A DNA stretch of 8,826 bases from Bdellovibrio sp. CG10_big_fil_rev_8_21_14_0_10_47_8 (GTDB taxonomy: Bacteria; Bdellovibrionota; Bdellovibrionia; Bdellovibrionales; Bdellovibrionaceae): NCBI GenBank assembly GCA_002773975.1, contig PEZR01000188.1:1-8826 (forward strand), read 5' to 3'. Below, in pieces: positions 1 to 6,130 of this stretch (positions are counted from its first letter, which is position 1; each line of letters begins with the position of its first letter). The notes beneath the pieces are model-generated. The model saw nothing but the letters and a program-made list of their open reading frames with translations. It ran no database searches and was not told the DNA's origin. A program made the translations under genes and the position numbers.

Positions 1-599
1 TTCGTCAGCGGCCTTTTGATTTTGTGTTTAAGCGAGAGATGGTGAACGAACAAAGCTACGAAAAAAATGTCTTCCCACTGCCCTTCGGATTGCACCACCA
101 GATCACGGATCGGCCGACACCGATATTAAAAACCTACGACGTCAGTTTTTGGGCTGTCGAGTCTCACCCCATTCGCTCTCAAGTTTTTTCTTTGCTCAAA
201 GGGAAGTTTGATTGTGACCAAAATGGCAGTTGTGCCAAACAAGTTTTTCGCAAGTACTCTCGAAAAGGGGAGCAATACTTACAGGATTTGGCTCAAACAA
301 AGGTCAGTTTGAATTTTCGAGGGGTTGGTTGGGACACTCTGCGGTTTTGGGAAACTTTTGGTGTGGGGACGATGATGATTTCTCAGAAACCGGCGATACA
401 GATTCCCAATGATTTTATCAATGGCAGTGAGGTTGTGTATCTGGAAGATGGTTTGGATAGCTTGATCGATCAATGTCGTTACTATTTGGATCATTCCGAC
501 GAGCGAGAGCGCATCGCCAAGAGGGGTCAGCAAAAGGCTCAAAAGTTTCATTCTGCGAAGTTTCGTGCAGAACAAGTCCTTTCAAAAATATTTGGGTAA
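1..599 (+). CDS. Glycosyltransferase, CgeB-like / GT family 1 C-terminal domain (5' end outside window)
   Basis: The reading frame is open from base 3 with no stop before TAA at 597-599, so the gene begins upstream. An internal GTG at 24 is not needed as a start. The visible part, about 198 residues, matches the nucleotide-sugar-binding half of GT-B enzymes of the CgeB / Glyco_trans_1_2 type. An early segment has the pattern KREM...NVFPLPFGL. It is followed by LNFRG and DTLRFWETFGVGTMMIS, the conserved E-x-(F/x)-G-x-G region that contacts the sugar nucleotide, then a VVYLEDG loop and a C-terminal helix with DHSDERERIAKRGQ. Such enzymes transfer a sugar in the cytoplasm; donor and acceptor cannot be read here. 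Position just before fliD suggests flagellin or cell-surface glycosylation, which is an inference from context only. Confidence 0.75.
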   Translation, partial: RQRPFDFVFKREMVNEQSYEKNVFPLPFGLHHQITDRPTPILKTYDVSFWAVESHPIRSQVFSLLKGKFDCDQNGSCAKQVFRKYSRKGEQYLQDLAQTKVSLNFRGVGWDTLRFWETFGVGTMMISQKPAIQIPNDFINGSEVVYLEDGLDSLIDQCRYYLDHSDERERIAKRGQQKAQKFHSAKFRAEQVLSKIFG

Positions 600-619
600 G
601 TTTTTCCTCGACTTCAGTC

Positions 620-656
620 TTTGACTCAAGCTTTGGTCCTGAGTTTGAGAGTCAAA
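620..656. repeat. Inverted repeat between the glycosyltransferase and fliD
   Basis: TTTGACTC at 620-627 is the exact reverse complement of GAGTCAAA at 649-656. A bulged alternative pairs 620-629 with 645-656. A T-run follows only nine bases later (665-670), so it would be a poor intrinsic terminator. The half-site TTTGAC / GTCAAA recurs at 4346-4374 in front of the second operon, so this may be a protein-binding site instead. The rest of the 600-766 gap shows no clear sigma-70, sigma-28 or sigma-54 promoter. Confidence 0.4.
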
Positions 657-754
657 AATCTATCATTTTTGGGTGGTAAAACTGACGAAATCAGGACCTC
701 GTCTCGACAACTAATTGACTCACAGTTTCACTCAAAAATCAGAGAGAATAGATG

Positions 755-761
755 AAGGAGG
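755..761 (+). promoter_or_regulatory. Shine-Dalgarno site that sets the fliD start
   Basis: AAGGAGG is a perfect Shine-Dalgarno core. It lies inside the longer frame that begins at ATG 752, and is five bases upstream of TTG 767. The ATG at 752 has only a purine-rich AGAGAGA stretch before it. The site therefore favours initiation at TTG 767. Confidence 0.75.
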
Positions 762-766
762 AATCT

Positions 767-2143
767 TTGGGCGCAATTCGATTCTCTGGAATGGCCAGTG
801 GCCTTCCACCAAACATTGTCGAACAGATCATCGAGGCGGAGCGCATTCCGGTGAAGACAATGGAAGCGCAAAAAGCCAAAGAGGACGACAAACTTAAATT
901 GGTCACAGATCTTGAATCGAAAATTTCTGACATTACAAAAAATATCGCGGATATGGTTGGTATTCGTGGATTCATGAATAACAAACTCACCTCTGCGGAT
1001 CCTGGCATTATCGACGGCTTGGTGGATCCGAATAACGCGACAACGGGTGAGTGGCATATCGAAGTCATGCAATTGGCAGAAAAGCCAGGCGCGGTGTCCA
1101 ACGGTTTTGCAGATAAGGACCAAACGCAGATCGGTGTTGGTTACATGAGATTTGATACGCCCGAGGGTCGCAAAGATGTTTACGTGAACAACAACAACAG
1201 CACCTTGAGCGGAATTGCGGCGGCCATTAATTCTGCTGGTTATGGATTGCAAGCGACGGTGCTCAATGATCGATCGGACAAGGAGACCCCCTATCGGCTT
1301 CTAGTCACTGGGATGACCACAGGTGATGACAATCAGGTCGCGTTCCCGACGATCTATATGTTGGACGGCGATCAAGATGTCTATTTTGATGTTGCTCGGC
1401 CTGCTCAGAATGCGAAAATCAAAGTGGATGGATTTGAATTGGAAGTCACTGAGAATAGCGTCAATGATGTAATTCCTGGGGTGACTCTAGATTTGAAACA
1501 GGCCTCTCCGGGGCGGCCGATTCGAATTTCAGTCAAAGAAGATGCCGAAGTCATCAGTGGAAAAATGAAAAGTTTTGTCGAGGCTTATAATGGTGCTTTG
1601 GGTTTCATTCAGGGGCAGCACAAATTGCAAAAAGGCCAGGATGGCAAAGAGCGTTTGGGGCCACTGGGTGGGGACGGTTTGATTCGCTCCATAGAGTCCA
1701 ATCTTCGCCGTGTTCTTTTGAATCCTCAGATGGGTGTTGATTCAAATATTAAACGAGTTGCGGACATGGGAATTGAGTTCAGTCGAAATGGAACTTTGAA
1801 TTTTAGTCAGGACAAATTCAACAAAGTTTTAGCCGCGAACCCTAAGGCCGTTTCAAACTTTTTGCGGGGGGATGGTTTCAGTACAGGTTTTATTCCCGCC
1901 GTTCGTCGGGAAATCAGCAATCTTTTGGACTCGTCCTTTGGCCCGATCTCGAATCGAAAACGAGGAATTCAACAAAAGATCGATTCCGTGAATCAGCGAA
2001 TTGAAAATAAAGAACGACAACTGACTCGACGAGAAGAGACGTTACGACGACAATTTTCCGATCTTGAGAGCAAAATGTCCAAACTTCAGTCCCAAGGTGC
2101 AGCTGTGGCAGGCATCGGTGGAATGCAAGTGAAGCAGAGTTAA
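767..2143 (+). CDS. fliD: Flagellar hook-associated protein 2 (filament cap) FliD
   Basis: FliD forms the cap at the filament tip and guides folding and insertion of exported flagellin. With a TTG start the protein has 458 residues and begins MGAIRFSGMASGLPPN, matching the usual FliD opening (SGLASGLD-type). The alternative ATG at 752 adds MKEES, and those codons contain the Shine-Dalgarno site. The N-terminal helical domain spans about residues 1-100. A beta-rich middle follows, with ENSVNDVIPGVTLDLK near residues 230-245, a FliD hallmark. The C-terminal part holds SRNGTLNFSQDKF near 335 and ends in a coiled coil (about 395-440) with LRRQFSDLESKMSKLQSQ, the typical FliD tail. It has no signal peptide, as expected for a type III export substrate. 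fliS follows after 53 bases. Confidence 0.95.
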   Translation: MGAIRFSGMASGLPPNIVEQIIEAERIPVKTMEAQKAKEDDKLKLVTDLESKISDITKNIADMVGIRGFMNNKLTSADPGIIDGLVDPNNATTGEWHIEVMQLAEKPGAVSNGFADKDQTQIGVGYMRFDTPEGRKDVYVNNNNSTLSGIAAAINSAGYGLQATVLNDRSDKETPYRLLVTGMTTGDDNQVAFPTIYMLDGDQDVYFDVARPAQNAKIKVDGFELEVTENSVNDVIPGVTLDLKQASPGRPIRISVKEDAEVISGKMKSFVEAYNGALGFIQGQHKLQKGQDGKERLGPLGGDGLIRSIESNLRRVLLNPQMGVDSNIKRVADMGIEFSRNGTLNFSQDKFNKVLAANPKAVSNFLRGDGFSTGFIPAVRREISNLLDSSFGPISNRKRGIQQKIDSVNQRIENKERQLTRREETLRRQFSDLESKMSKLQSQGAAVAGIGGMQVKQS

Positions 2144-2196
2144 CGATTGGTGAAACTGGACCTTAAGGGATTACGACAGAAACCGAAAAGAGGAGC

Positions 2197-2604
2197 ATGA
2201 GCAATCCATATCTGAAATACAAGCACACGCAGATACAAAGTGCAGGGCGCGAAAAGCTCCTCCTGATGATGTATGAGGCTGCGATCAAGTTCAACAGATT
2301 GGCGGTCAAAGCTGCCGAGGAAAAAAAGGTTGCCGAGCGATGTGTGAACATTGGTCGAGCTTTCGATATTGTGCTTGAGCTCAACAATACCTTGGATCAC
2401 AAGGTCGGTGGCGAAATTTCAGCTAAACTAGAGCAGCTGTATATGTTCATCACCGAGCAATATACCAAGTCAAATATGACCGGGGACCCTGAGCCGTTGA
2501 GGGCCACTTTAAAAATTTTAGAAAATCTCTATGAAGGCTGGAAGCTGGCAGTAGAGAAGGTCAAAAAAGAAGAAGAAAAAAACGGACAAGACAAGTCCGG
2601 CTAG
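2197..2604 (+). CDS. fliS: Flagellar export chaperone FliS
   Basis: FliS binds the C-terminus of flagellin in the cytoplasm, stops premature polymerisation and delivers it to the export gate. The 135-residue product has the normal family length and the diagnostic opening MSNPYLKYKHTQIQSA followed by REKLLLMMYEAAIKF. Helices continue through VNIGRAFDIVLELNNTLD and LEQLYMFITEQYTKSN, and end in a lysine/glutamate-rich tail. The ATG is preceded by GAGGAG at 2190-2195, only one base away, or GAGG three bases away, so the spacing is tight, but the conserved N-terminus fixes the start. The order fliD-fliS is the classic pairing, and the next gene occupies the usual place of fliT. Confidence 0.95.
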   Translation: MSNPYLKYKHTQIQSAGREKLLLMMYEAAIKFNRLAVKAAEEKKVAERCVNIGRAFDIVLELNNTLDHKVGGEISAKLEQLYMFITEQYTKSNMTGDPEPLRATLKILENLYEGWKLAVEKVKKEEEKNGQDKSG

Positions 2605-2651
2605 TACTGAACTCAAGTTGTAAGTAATGAGCTTTTTGCCTAGGAGGGGCT

Positions 2652-3068
2652 ATGGTTCGAATCATCGACCTACTGAATCATAAGAATCACTATCTCGAGA
2701 AATTCTACTCAATCAATGAGACAGAAATTCTCAACTTTGCGAAGAAGGATTTCTCGAATCTCGAGAATTTCTATCAGGAGCGAGAAAAAATTCTCGAGAC
2801 GATCCGCTACATTGATGCTGAAATCGACGAAGCTCAGAAAGAAGATCTTCAGATCTCCGGTCTTGAGCGTCGCGAGATGGCGACCACGCTGGCGATCAAA
2901 GAAGAATATGTCAGTCGCATTTTATCTCAGGACCTTGAGATTTTGTCTTGTATCGAGTTGGCCAAGTCCAGTATCATTCGAGAGTTGCAAGAGATTCGTA
3001 AGACCCGGAAAGTCGTGGGCTCTTACAAATCACCAAACTTTACGAATCGACTGGATGAGGAAGCTTAA
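2652..3068 (+). CDS. Small helical protein, FliT/FlgN-like flagellar chaperone candidate
   Basis: The gene encodes 138 residues and starts at ATG 2652 behind a strong AGGAGG at 2642-2647. The sequence is almost entirely helical and charged, with no signal peptide or membrane segment. Features resembling FliT/FlgN export chaperones are the N-terminal helix, the segment YQEREKILETIRYIDAEID (residues about 41-59), a long third helix (IKEEYVSRILSQDLEILSCIELAKSSIIRELQEI), and a short polar tail after GSYKS. The similarity is in architecture and position (directly after fliD-fliS), not in a decisive motif, so no symbol is given. If it is FliT-like it would hold FliD; if FlgN-like, FlgK and FlgL. 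The downstream gene starts 16 bases after its stop and is probably co-transcribed. Confidence 0.65.
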   Translation: MVRIIDLLNHKNHYLEKFYSINETEILNFAKKDFSNLENFYQEREKILETIRYIDAEIDEAQKEDLQISGLERREMATTLAIKEEYVSRILSQDLEILSCIELAKSSIIRELQEIRKTRKVVGSYKSPNFTNRLDEEA

Positions 3069-3084
3069 ACAAGCTCAAGGATAA

Positions 3085-4299
3085 ATGAAAAGAATGACCC
3101 CCAAAAATAAACGACTGAATCGCGTTGAAAATCATCTATTGGTCTTGATTCTCGCTTTGGCAACAATCAGTTGCCAAAGTCAACAAACCCCGTCGAACCC
3201 AACGGCAGAGGTTTCTAACTCAGCCACTTGGACCGGAAATATGAGAGACATGCAGCAAGAGCTCACGAGAGTGCTGCCGATGGTGATGGATAAAAGTGAG
3301 TATGAAAATCCAGCCAATCAACAAGAGCTGGCCAAGGAAATATCTCACTTGGTGAAACTGTCAAAGACGGTCAGCCACAACTCAGTCGCCATGCAAAAAG
3401 ATCCGAGCGTGAAGTTTATTTCCCAGGCTTTTGTTGAAGACCTAGAGCGTGTGGATGAAAGCTTTCGTTTGGGAAAGAAAGAATTCGCGCGGTACAATTT
3501 GATGAATGTGACCGCGTACTGTATCGAGTGTCACACACGGACATCGATGGGGCCTTCTTTTCAATCCGCTAAGATTGATAGCACTTTGCAAAAGCTGACA
3601 GGAATGGAAAGAGGAGAATACTTGCTGGCCACACGCCAATACGATGCGGCCTTCGCTGAGTTCTCACAGATCATTCAAAAGGGCCTTGCTGGAAAGTATG
3701 ACTTTTTTACCTTGGACAAAGCCGTCCGGTATGCGCTGGCAATCACAGTGAAATACCAAAAAGATCCCAAGAAGAGTTTGGAAATCGTTCATAAAGTTCG
3801 AGATTCTCAGAGCACCCCTTATTACCTGAAACAAAATGCCAAGGGTTGGGAGCTAGCTATACGGGAATGGAAGAAGGAAAAAAAGAATGCGGATAGCTCT
3901 GTCAGTTCAATACTAAAACGATGTGATGAGTGGGTTCGTAAAGGACAACGCATGCAGGTGGGTTTTGTTGATCGTGGGGGAGATATCTATTTCCTTCGAG
4001 CTCTTTCGGATCTTCATTTGATTTTGTCGGCCAAGTTGACGCCAGATCAGCTGGGTGAAGCCCTGTACATGACGGGCCTTAGTTATGAAGCCATTCGAGA
4101 TCTTTCGATCTGGACGCTTCACGAGAATTATTACGAGAGCTGTATCCGTAAGGTGCCTCATTCGAATTGGTCAAAGAAGTGTTTCAAGAACTATGAAGAG
4201 TCTATTTACTTTGGATTTACTGGCAGCAGCGGGACTCGAGTGCCTGACGAAACTGCGGCCCGACTCAAAGAGCTCAAGTCTCTGGCCTTTAGCCCCTAA
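3085..4299 (+). CDS. Putative lipoprotein with cytochrome c'-like haem domain and helical TPR-like domain
   Basis: The 404-residue product starts at ATG 3085 after AAGGA (3077-3081). A basic N-region and the hydrophobic stretch LLVLILALATIS lead to Cys30, a lipobox-like but non-ideal lipoprotein cleavage site (-3 is Thr, -1 is Ser). Residues about 50-155 form a helical domain ending in CIECH (Cys146, Cys149, His150), a c-type haem-binding CXXCH motif. Its place at the end of a four-helix stretch resembles cytochrome c'/c-556. Residues about 170-404 are helical and TPR-like (GEYLLATRQYDAAFAEF, ALYMTGLSYEAI). They end in a block with YYESCIRKVPHS and GFTGSSGTRVP that I believe recurs in uncharacterised delta-type proteins. 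It likely sits in the periplasm, membrane-anchored. Its location 16 bases behind a flagellar gene is odd. A role in sensing or electron transfer is possible but not shown. Confidence 0.75.
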   Translation: MKRMTPKNKRLNRVENHLLVLILALATISCQSQQTPSNPTAEVSNSATWTGNMRDMQQELTRVLPMVMDKSEYENPANQQELAKEISHLVKLSKTVSHNSVAMQKDPSVKFISQAFVEDLERVDESFRLGKKEFARYNLMNVTAYCIECHTRTSMGPSFQSAKIDSTLQKLTGMERGEYLLATRQYDAAFAEFSQIIQKGLAGKYDFFTLDKAVRYALAITVKYQKDPKKSLEIVHKVRDSQSTPYYLKQNAKGWELAIREWKKEKKNADSSVSSILKRCDEWVRKGQRMQVGFVDRGGDIYFLRALSDLHLILSAKLTPDQLGEALYMTGLSYEAIRDLSIWTLHENYYESCIRKVPHSNWSKKCFKNYEESIYFGFTGSSGTRVPDETAARLKELKSLAFSP

Positions 4300-4310
4300 T
4301 TCGCCGCGTT

Positions 4311-4316
4311 TATAAT
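4311..4316 (+). promoter_or_regulatory. Candidate sigma-70 -10 box
   Basis: TATAAT is an exact -10 consensus just after the lipoprotein gene. The expected -35 region (4288-4293, TTTAGC) matches only three of six consensus bases and no extended -10 TG is present. It could give a second, longer leader for the downstream operon, but may be chance in AT-rich intergenic DNA. Confidence 0.25.
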
Positions 4317-4340
4317 TTCCCGATCATCATTGCTCTAGAC

Positions 4341-4379
4341 AGGTTTTTGACGCTTCTTTTTAAGGAGAGTCAAAGACTT
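4341..4379. repeat. Long imperfect inverted repeat / RNA hairpin without a T-tract
   Basis: Bases 4341-4358 can pair with 4362-4379 around a TTT loop (4359-4361). The inner stem is CTTCTT against AAGGAG with one G-U, then a single G/A mismatch (4352/4368), then TTTGAC (4346-4351) against GTCAAA (4369-4374), and five more outer pairs including two G-U. No T-run follows on either strand, so it is not a standard intrinsic terminator. It lies 42 bases after the lipoprotein stop. It spans about -108 to -70 relative to the predicted sigma-54 transcription start, the usual distance for an activator-binding site, so it may be either an mRNA 3' end structure or an enhancer. Confidence 0.6.
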
Positions 4380-4429
4380 GGTGCCAACCCTTGCGAGAGT
4401 GAGCCTCCTTTCAGCTCGGCCCTGGCACC
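4380..4429. repeat. Inverted repeat overlapping the -24 element
   Basis: GGTGCCA (4380-4386) and TGGCACC (4423-4429) are perfect reverse complements separated by 36 bases. A weak inner pairing GAGC (4401-4404) with GCTC (4414-4417) is possible. The right arm is also the -24 box of the sigma-54 promoter, so part of the symmetry may be forced by that element. Confidence 0.4.
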
Positions 4430-4438
4430 TCCGTTGCT
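4423..4438 (+). promoter_or_regulatory. Sigma-54 (RpoN) -24/-12 promoter
   Basis: TGGCAC (4423-4428), five bases (CTCCG), then TTGCT (4434-4438). The invariant GG (4424-4425) and GC (4436-4437) are ten bases apart, exactly as sigma-54 requires, and the boxes match the TGGCAC / TTGCW consensus. The predicted transcription start is near 4449, giving a leader of about 61 bases before ATG 4510. Sigma-54 promoters need an enhancer-binding ATPase and commonly drive mid or late flagellar genes, which fits the operon behind it. Confidence 0.82.
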
Positions 4439-4440
4439 TT

Positions 4441-4498
4441 CTCCTTTTCTGAAGAGAAGTTCGTGAAGAACGTTTTGGAAGAACAGCTAGAAAAGGAG
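4441..4498 (+). promoter_or_regulatory. Potential Shine-Dalgarno-sequestering stem before the TPR gene
   Basis: CTCCTTTTCT (4441-4450) is the exact reverse complement of AGAAAAGGAG (4489-4498), which holds the ribosome binding site of the gene at 4510. Ten Watson-Crick pairs, plus a possible G-U, would close a 38-base loop that contains a small GTTC/GAAC hairpin (4459-4462 / 4468-4471). The left arm lies mostly upstream of the predicted sigma-54 start (about 4449). The stem could therefore form only on longer transcripts reading in from upstream. Confidence 0.45.
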
Positions 4499-4509
4499 CA
4501 CCTTGTCTC

Positions 4510-5616
4510 ATGCAAGAGTTATTTTCTCAACCAAAGTCGAGTGGTCGTTTTGAAATTGAACCCGCTACATCAGAGACTCCCCCAGCGAGATTTCCCCTCA
4601 AAAAAGAAGAAGAGGGGGGCGGCTTCTTTGAAATTAAAACTGACCTCACTGGCGAAAAGACACCAGCTTTAAAGCCGACCCACGGTCCAGTGGAAGAACC
4701 TTTGGAAAATGTCGATCGAATTCCTCGTCATGGGAGTGAGATTGCGACACTTCTTGCCAATGTGGATTTGCTGCTTAAACACAGCGAAAGAAGTTTGGCT
4801 CAGCATCTCTTGAGACAAAGTCTTTACCTGAATTCTCACCACCCGGAAACTTTGAAACGTTTGGCGTCTTGTCTCAATAAAGAAACTGACTTGGAAATTA
4901 AGACCAAGGTTCTCGAGACACTTGTTCGTTCAGACTTGCACTTTGATCATATGGCTCAGTTGGCCCATTGTTATTATCTTCAATCCCGAGATCAAGAAGC
5001 TCTGCAGACCTATCGGGAAGCTCTGACAATTCAGACCGAAGACTCACCGGAAACTTTTGAGGTTTATAAAAATCTGGGGAATTTATTGATCAAGGATGGA
5101 GACTTTGATGGGGCTGAGGAGCTCTATCACAAAGCATTCACCTTGGATCCACGTTCGGACGTATTGATGGTCAATTTTGGCACGCTGGCCTTGCAGAGAC
5201 AAGACACTGAAGAGGCCCTCAATCGATTTCGGTTGGCCCTTGAGCTGAACGCTAGAAATGATAAAGCGTGGGTCGGTTTGGCAATGGTTCACAATTTGAT
5301 GGGAGATTTTGTATTGGCCAAGGCCAATGTTGAAAATGCCATTGATCTCAATCCCCAAAATCGCACGGCGGTGCAGCTCGCGGCGACGTGGGCAATCCGA
5401 GATCACAACACGGAATCAGCAGTGGATTGTTTGAGCAACTATCTGAGTTATCAAGAGCTCGATGAAGAAATGTCTTTATTGTTGGTTCATGTATTTTGCC
5501 TGCGTCTGCAATGGCCAGAGGCTCAGCTTGAGGTTGAACGTCTGTTATTGTGGGACCCGAAGAATGAAAAATTTCAACAGATAGAAAAGGAATTACGTGG
5601 TGGCGGAGCAAAATAG
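4510..5616 (+). CDS. Tetratricopeptide repeat protein, first gene of the sigma-54 operon
   Basis: The 368-residue protein starts at ATG 4510 with AAAAGGAG at 4491-4498, a rather long spacing of 11 bases. Residues 1-70 are polar, Pro/Glu/Gly-rich and probably disordered, with short FEI-containing echoes near 14 and 40. No signal peptide or membrane segment is visible, so it is probably cytoplasmic. From about residue 85 it is helical, with degenerate then clear TPR units near 145-178, 182-215 (NLGNLLIKDGDFDGAEELYHKAFTLDP core), 217-249, 250-283 and further weak ones to about 353. TPRs bind partner proteins. Next to a Maf-like gene and two GT9 glycosyltransferase genes it may hold the acceptor protein or assemble the enzymes, which is inference. 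Its end overlaps the next gene by 20 bases. Confidence 0.85.
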   Translation: MQELFSQPKSSGRFEIEPATSETPPARFPLKKEEEGGGFFEIKTDLTGEKTPALKPTHGPVEEPLENVDRIPRHGSEIATLLANVDLLLKHSERSLAQHLLRQSLYLNSHHPETLKRLASCLNKETDLEIKTKVLETLVRSDLHFDHMAQLAHCYYLQSRDQEALQTYREALTIQTEDSPETFEVYKNLGNLLIKDGDFDGAEELYHKAFTLDPRSDVLMVNFGTLALQRQDTEEALNRFRLALELNARNDKAWVGLAMVHNLMGDFVLAKANVENAIDLNPQNRTAVQLAATWAIRDHNTESAVDCLSNYLSYQELDEEMSLLLVHVFCLRLQWPEAQLEVERLLLWDPKNEKFQQIEKELRGGGAK

Positions 5617-6130
5617 AATTTCTTGGACAACACTGAGTTCCGGTTTGCAGGTGCCTTCCAGAGATGGAAGGTTTCTGTGTTCTCAGCGTGACCCACAGCG
5701 AGAGGCCCAAAACTGGATGGATATGCATCGTCAGTTTTGCACCTTTGGCGACGTGATTGTGGTGATGGGATTGGGGGCGGGTTTCCATCTTGATTTGCTC
5801 CTAAAAGAGTTTTCAACCCTTCGGGTCGATGTGATCGAGTTGTGCCCAGTGTTGATTGAGTCTTGGACAGAGAAAAATCCCGATGCGAAAGATCGGGTGA
5901 ATTTTTTGTCGTCTTCGGATTTAAGCGAATTTGAGTTGGTGAAGCAAAAAATGCCGGTGATTTTGGACTATCGCCCCGCACAGTGGGGTTTGGAAGGTCA
6001 GTACCAACGGATATTTGAATTTTTACTGGGTGGAGACGTGTCCATTAAGAATATTGCCCAAGATCTCTCGGTGAATGATCAATCTTTGGATGCGAAAACA
6101 TGGCGGGCGCTCGAGGAGCTTGTGCAATGA
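5597..6130 (+). CDS. Short Rossmann-like protein resembling the Maf N-terminal domain
   Basis: The 177-residue protein starts at GTG 5597, five bases after AAGGA (5587-5591), inside the end of the TPR gene. Residues about 25-40 (SQRDPQREAQNW) followed by GDVIVVMGLGAGFHLDLLLKE (51-71) and DVIELCP (78-84) follow the pattern of the N-terminal domain of motility-associated factor (Maf) glycosyltransferases. There a Ser-x-x-Asp-Pro-x-x-Glu-Ala stretch precedes a glycine-rich Rossmann loop and an acidic residue at the end of the second strand. The rest contains LDYRPAQWGLEGQYQRIF and an acidic tail. The catalytic DUF115 domain of full Maf proteins (usually 600 or more residues) is missing. An alternative reading is a small SAM-dependent methyltransferase-like fold. 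It overlaps the next gene by ATGA. Confidence 0.55.
   Translation: MVAEQNRISWTTLSSGLQVPSRDGRFLCSQRDPQREAQNWMDMHRQFCTFGDVIVVMGLGAGFHLDLLLKEFSTLRVDVIELCPVLIESWTEKNPDAKDRVNFLSSSDLSEFELVKQKMPVILDYRPAQWGLEGQYQRIFEFLLGGDVSIKNIAQDLSVNDQSLDAKTWRALEELVQ

Noticed and set aside
633..649. Sigma-54-like sequence before fliD (TTGGTCC...TTTGAG)
   Set aside because: GG is present but the -12 dinucleotide is GA rather than GC and the -24 box matches poorly.
600..766. Sigma-28 promoter for fliD
   Set aside because: TAAA at 677-680 has no GCCGATAA-like box at the required spacing; no convincing alternative found.
728..1252. Minus-strand open frame of 174 residues opposite fliD
   Set aside because: Lies wholly opposite strongly conserved FliD coding sequence, low-complexity translation with many His/Arg/Cys, no family resemblance or ribosome site.
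2694..2798. Three CTCGAG hexamers within about 105 bases
   Set aside because: All fall in frame as Leu-Glu codons of a helical protein; CTCGAG also encodes Leu-Glu elsewhere here (4912-4917), so codon preference explains them.
4379..4394. Second sigma-54-like sequence TGGTGC...TTGC
   Set aside because: GG to GC spacing is eleven, not ten, and the -24 box deviates; spacing is strict for sigma-54.
4463..4672. GTG-started frame of 69 residues overlapping the TPR gene start
   Set aside because: No good ribosome site before GTG 4463 and a basic, low-complexity product; AAAAGGAG lies inside it and serves ATG 4510. A leader peptide is not excluded but has no support.
5574..5981. Minus-strand open frame opposite the Maf-like gene
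   Set aside because: Antisense to a frame supported by a start overlap, Shine-Dalgarno site and Rossmann motif; the antisense product is unstructured in appearance.
6100..6126. Upstream ATG at 6100 as start of the first GT9 gene
   Set aside because: It adds nine residues without family resemblance; the ATG at 6127 has an ideal Shine-Dalgarno spacing, an ATGA overlap and the conserved GT9 N-terminus.
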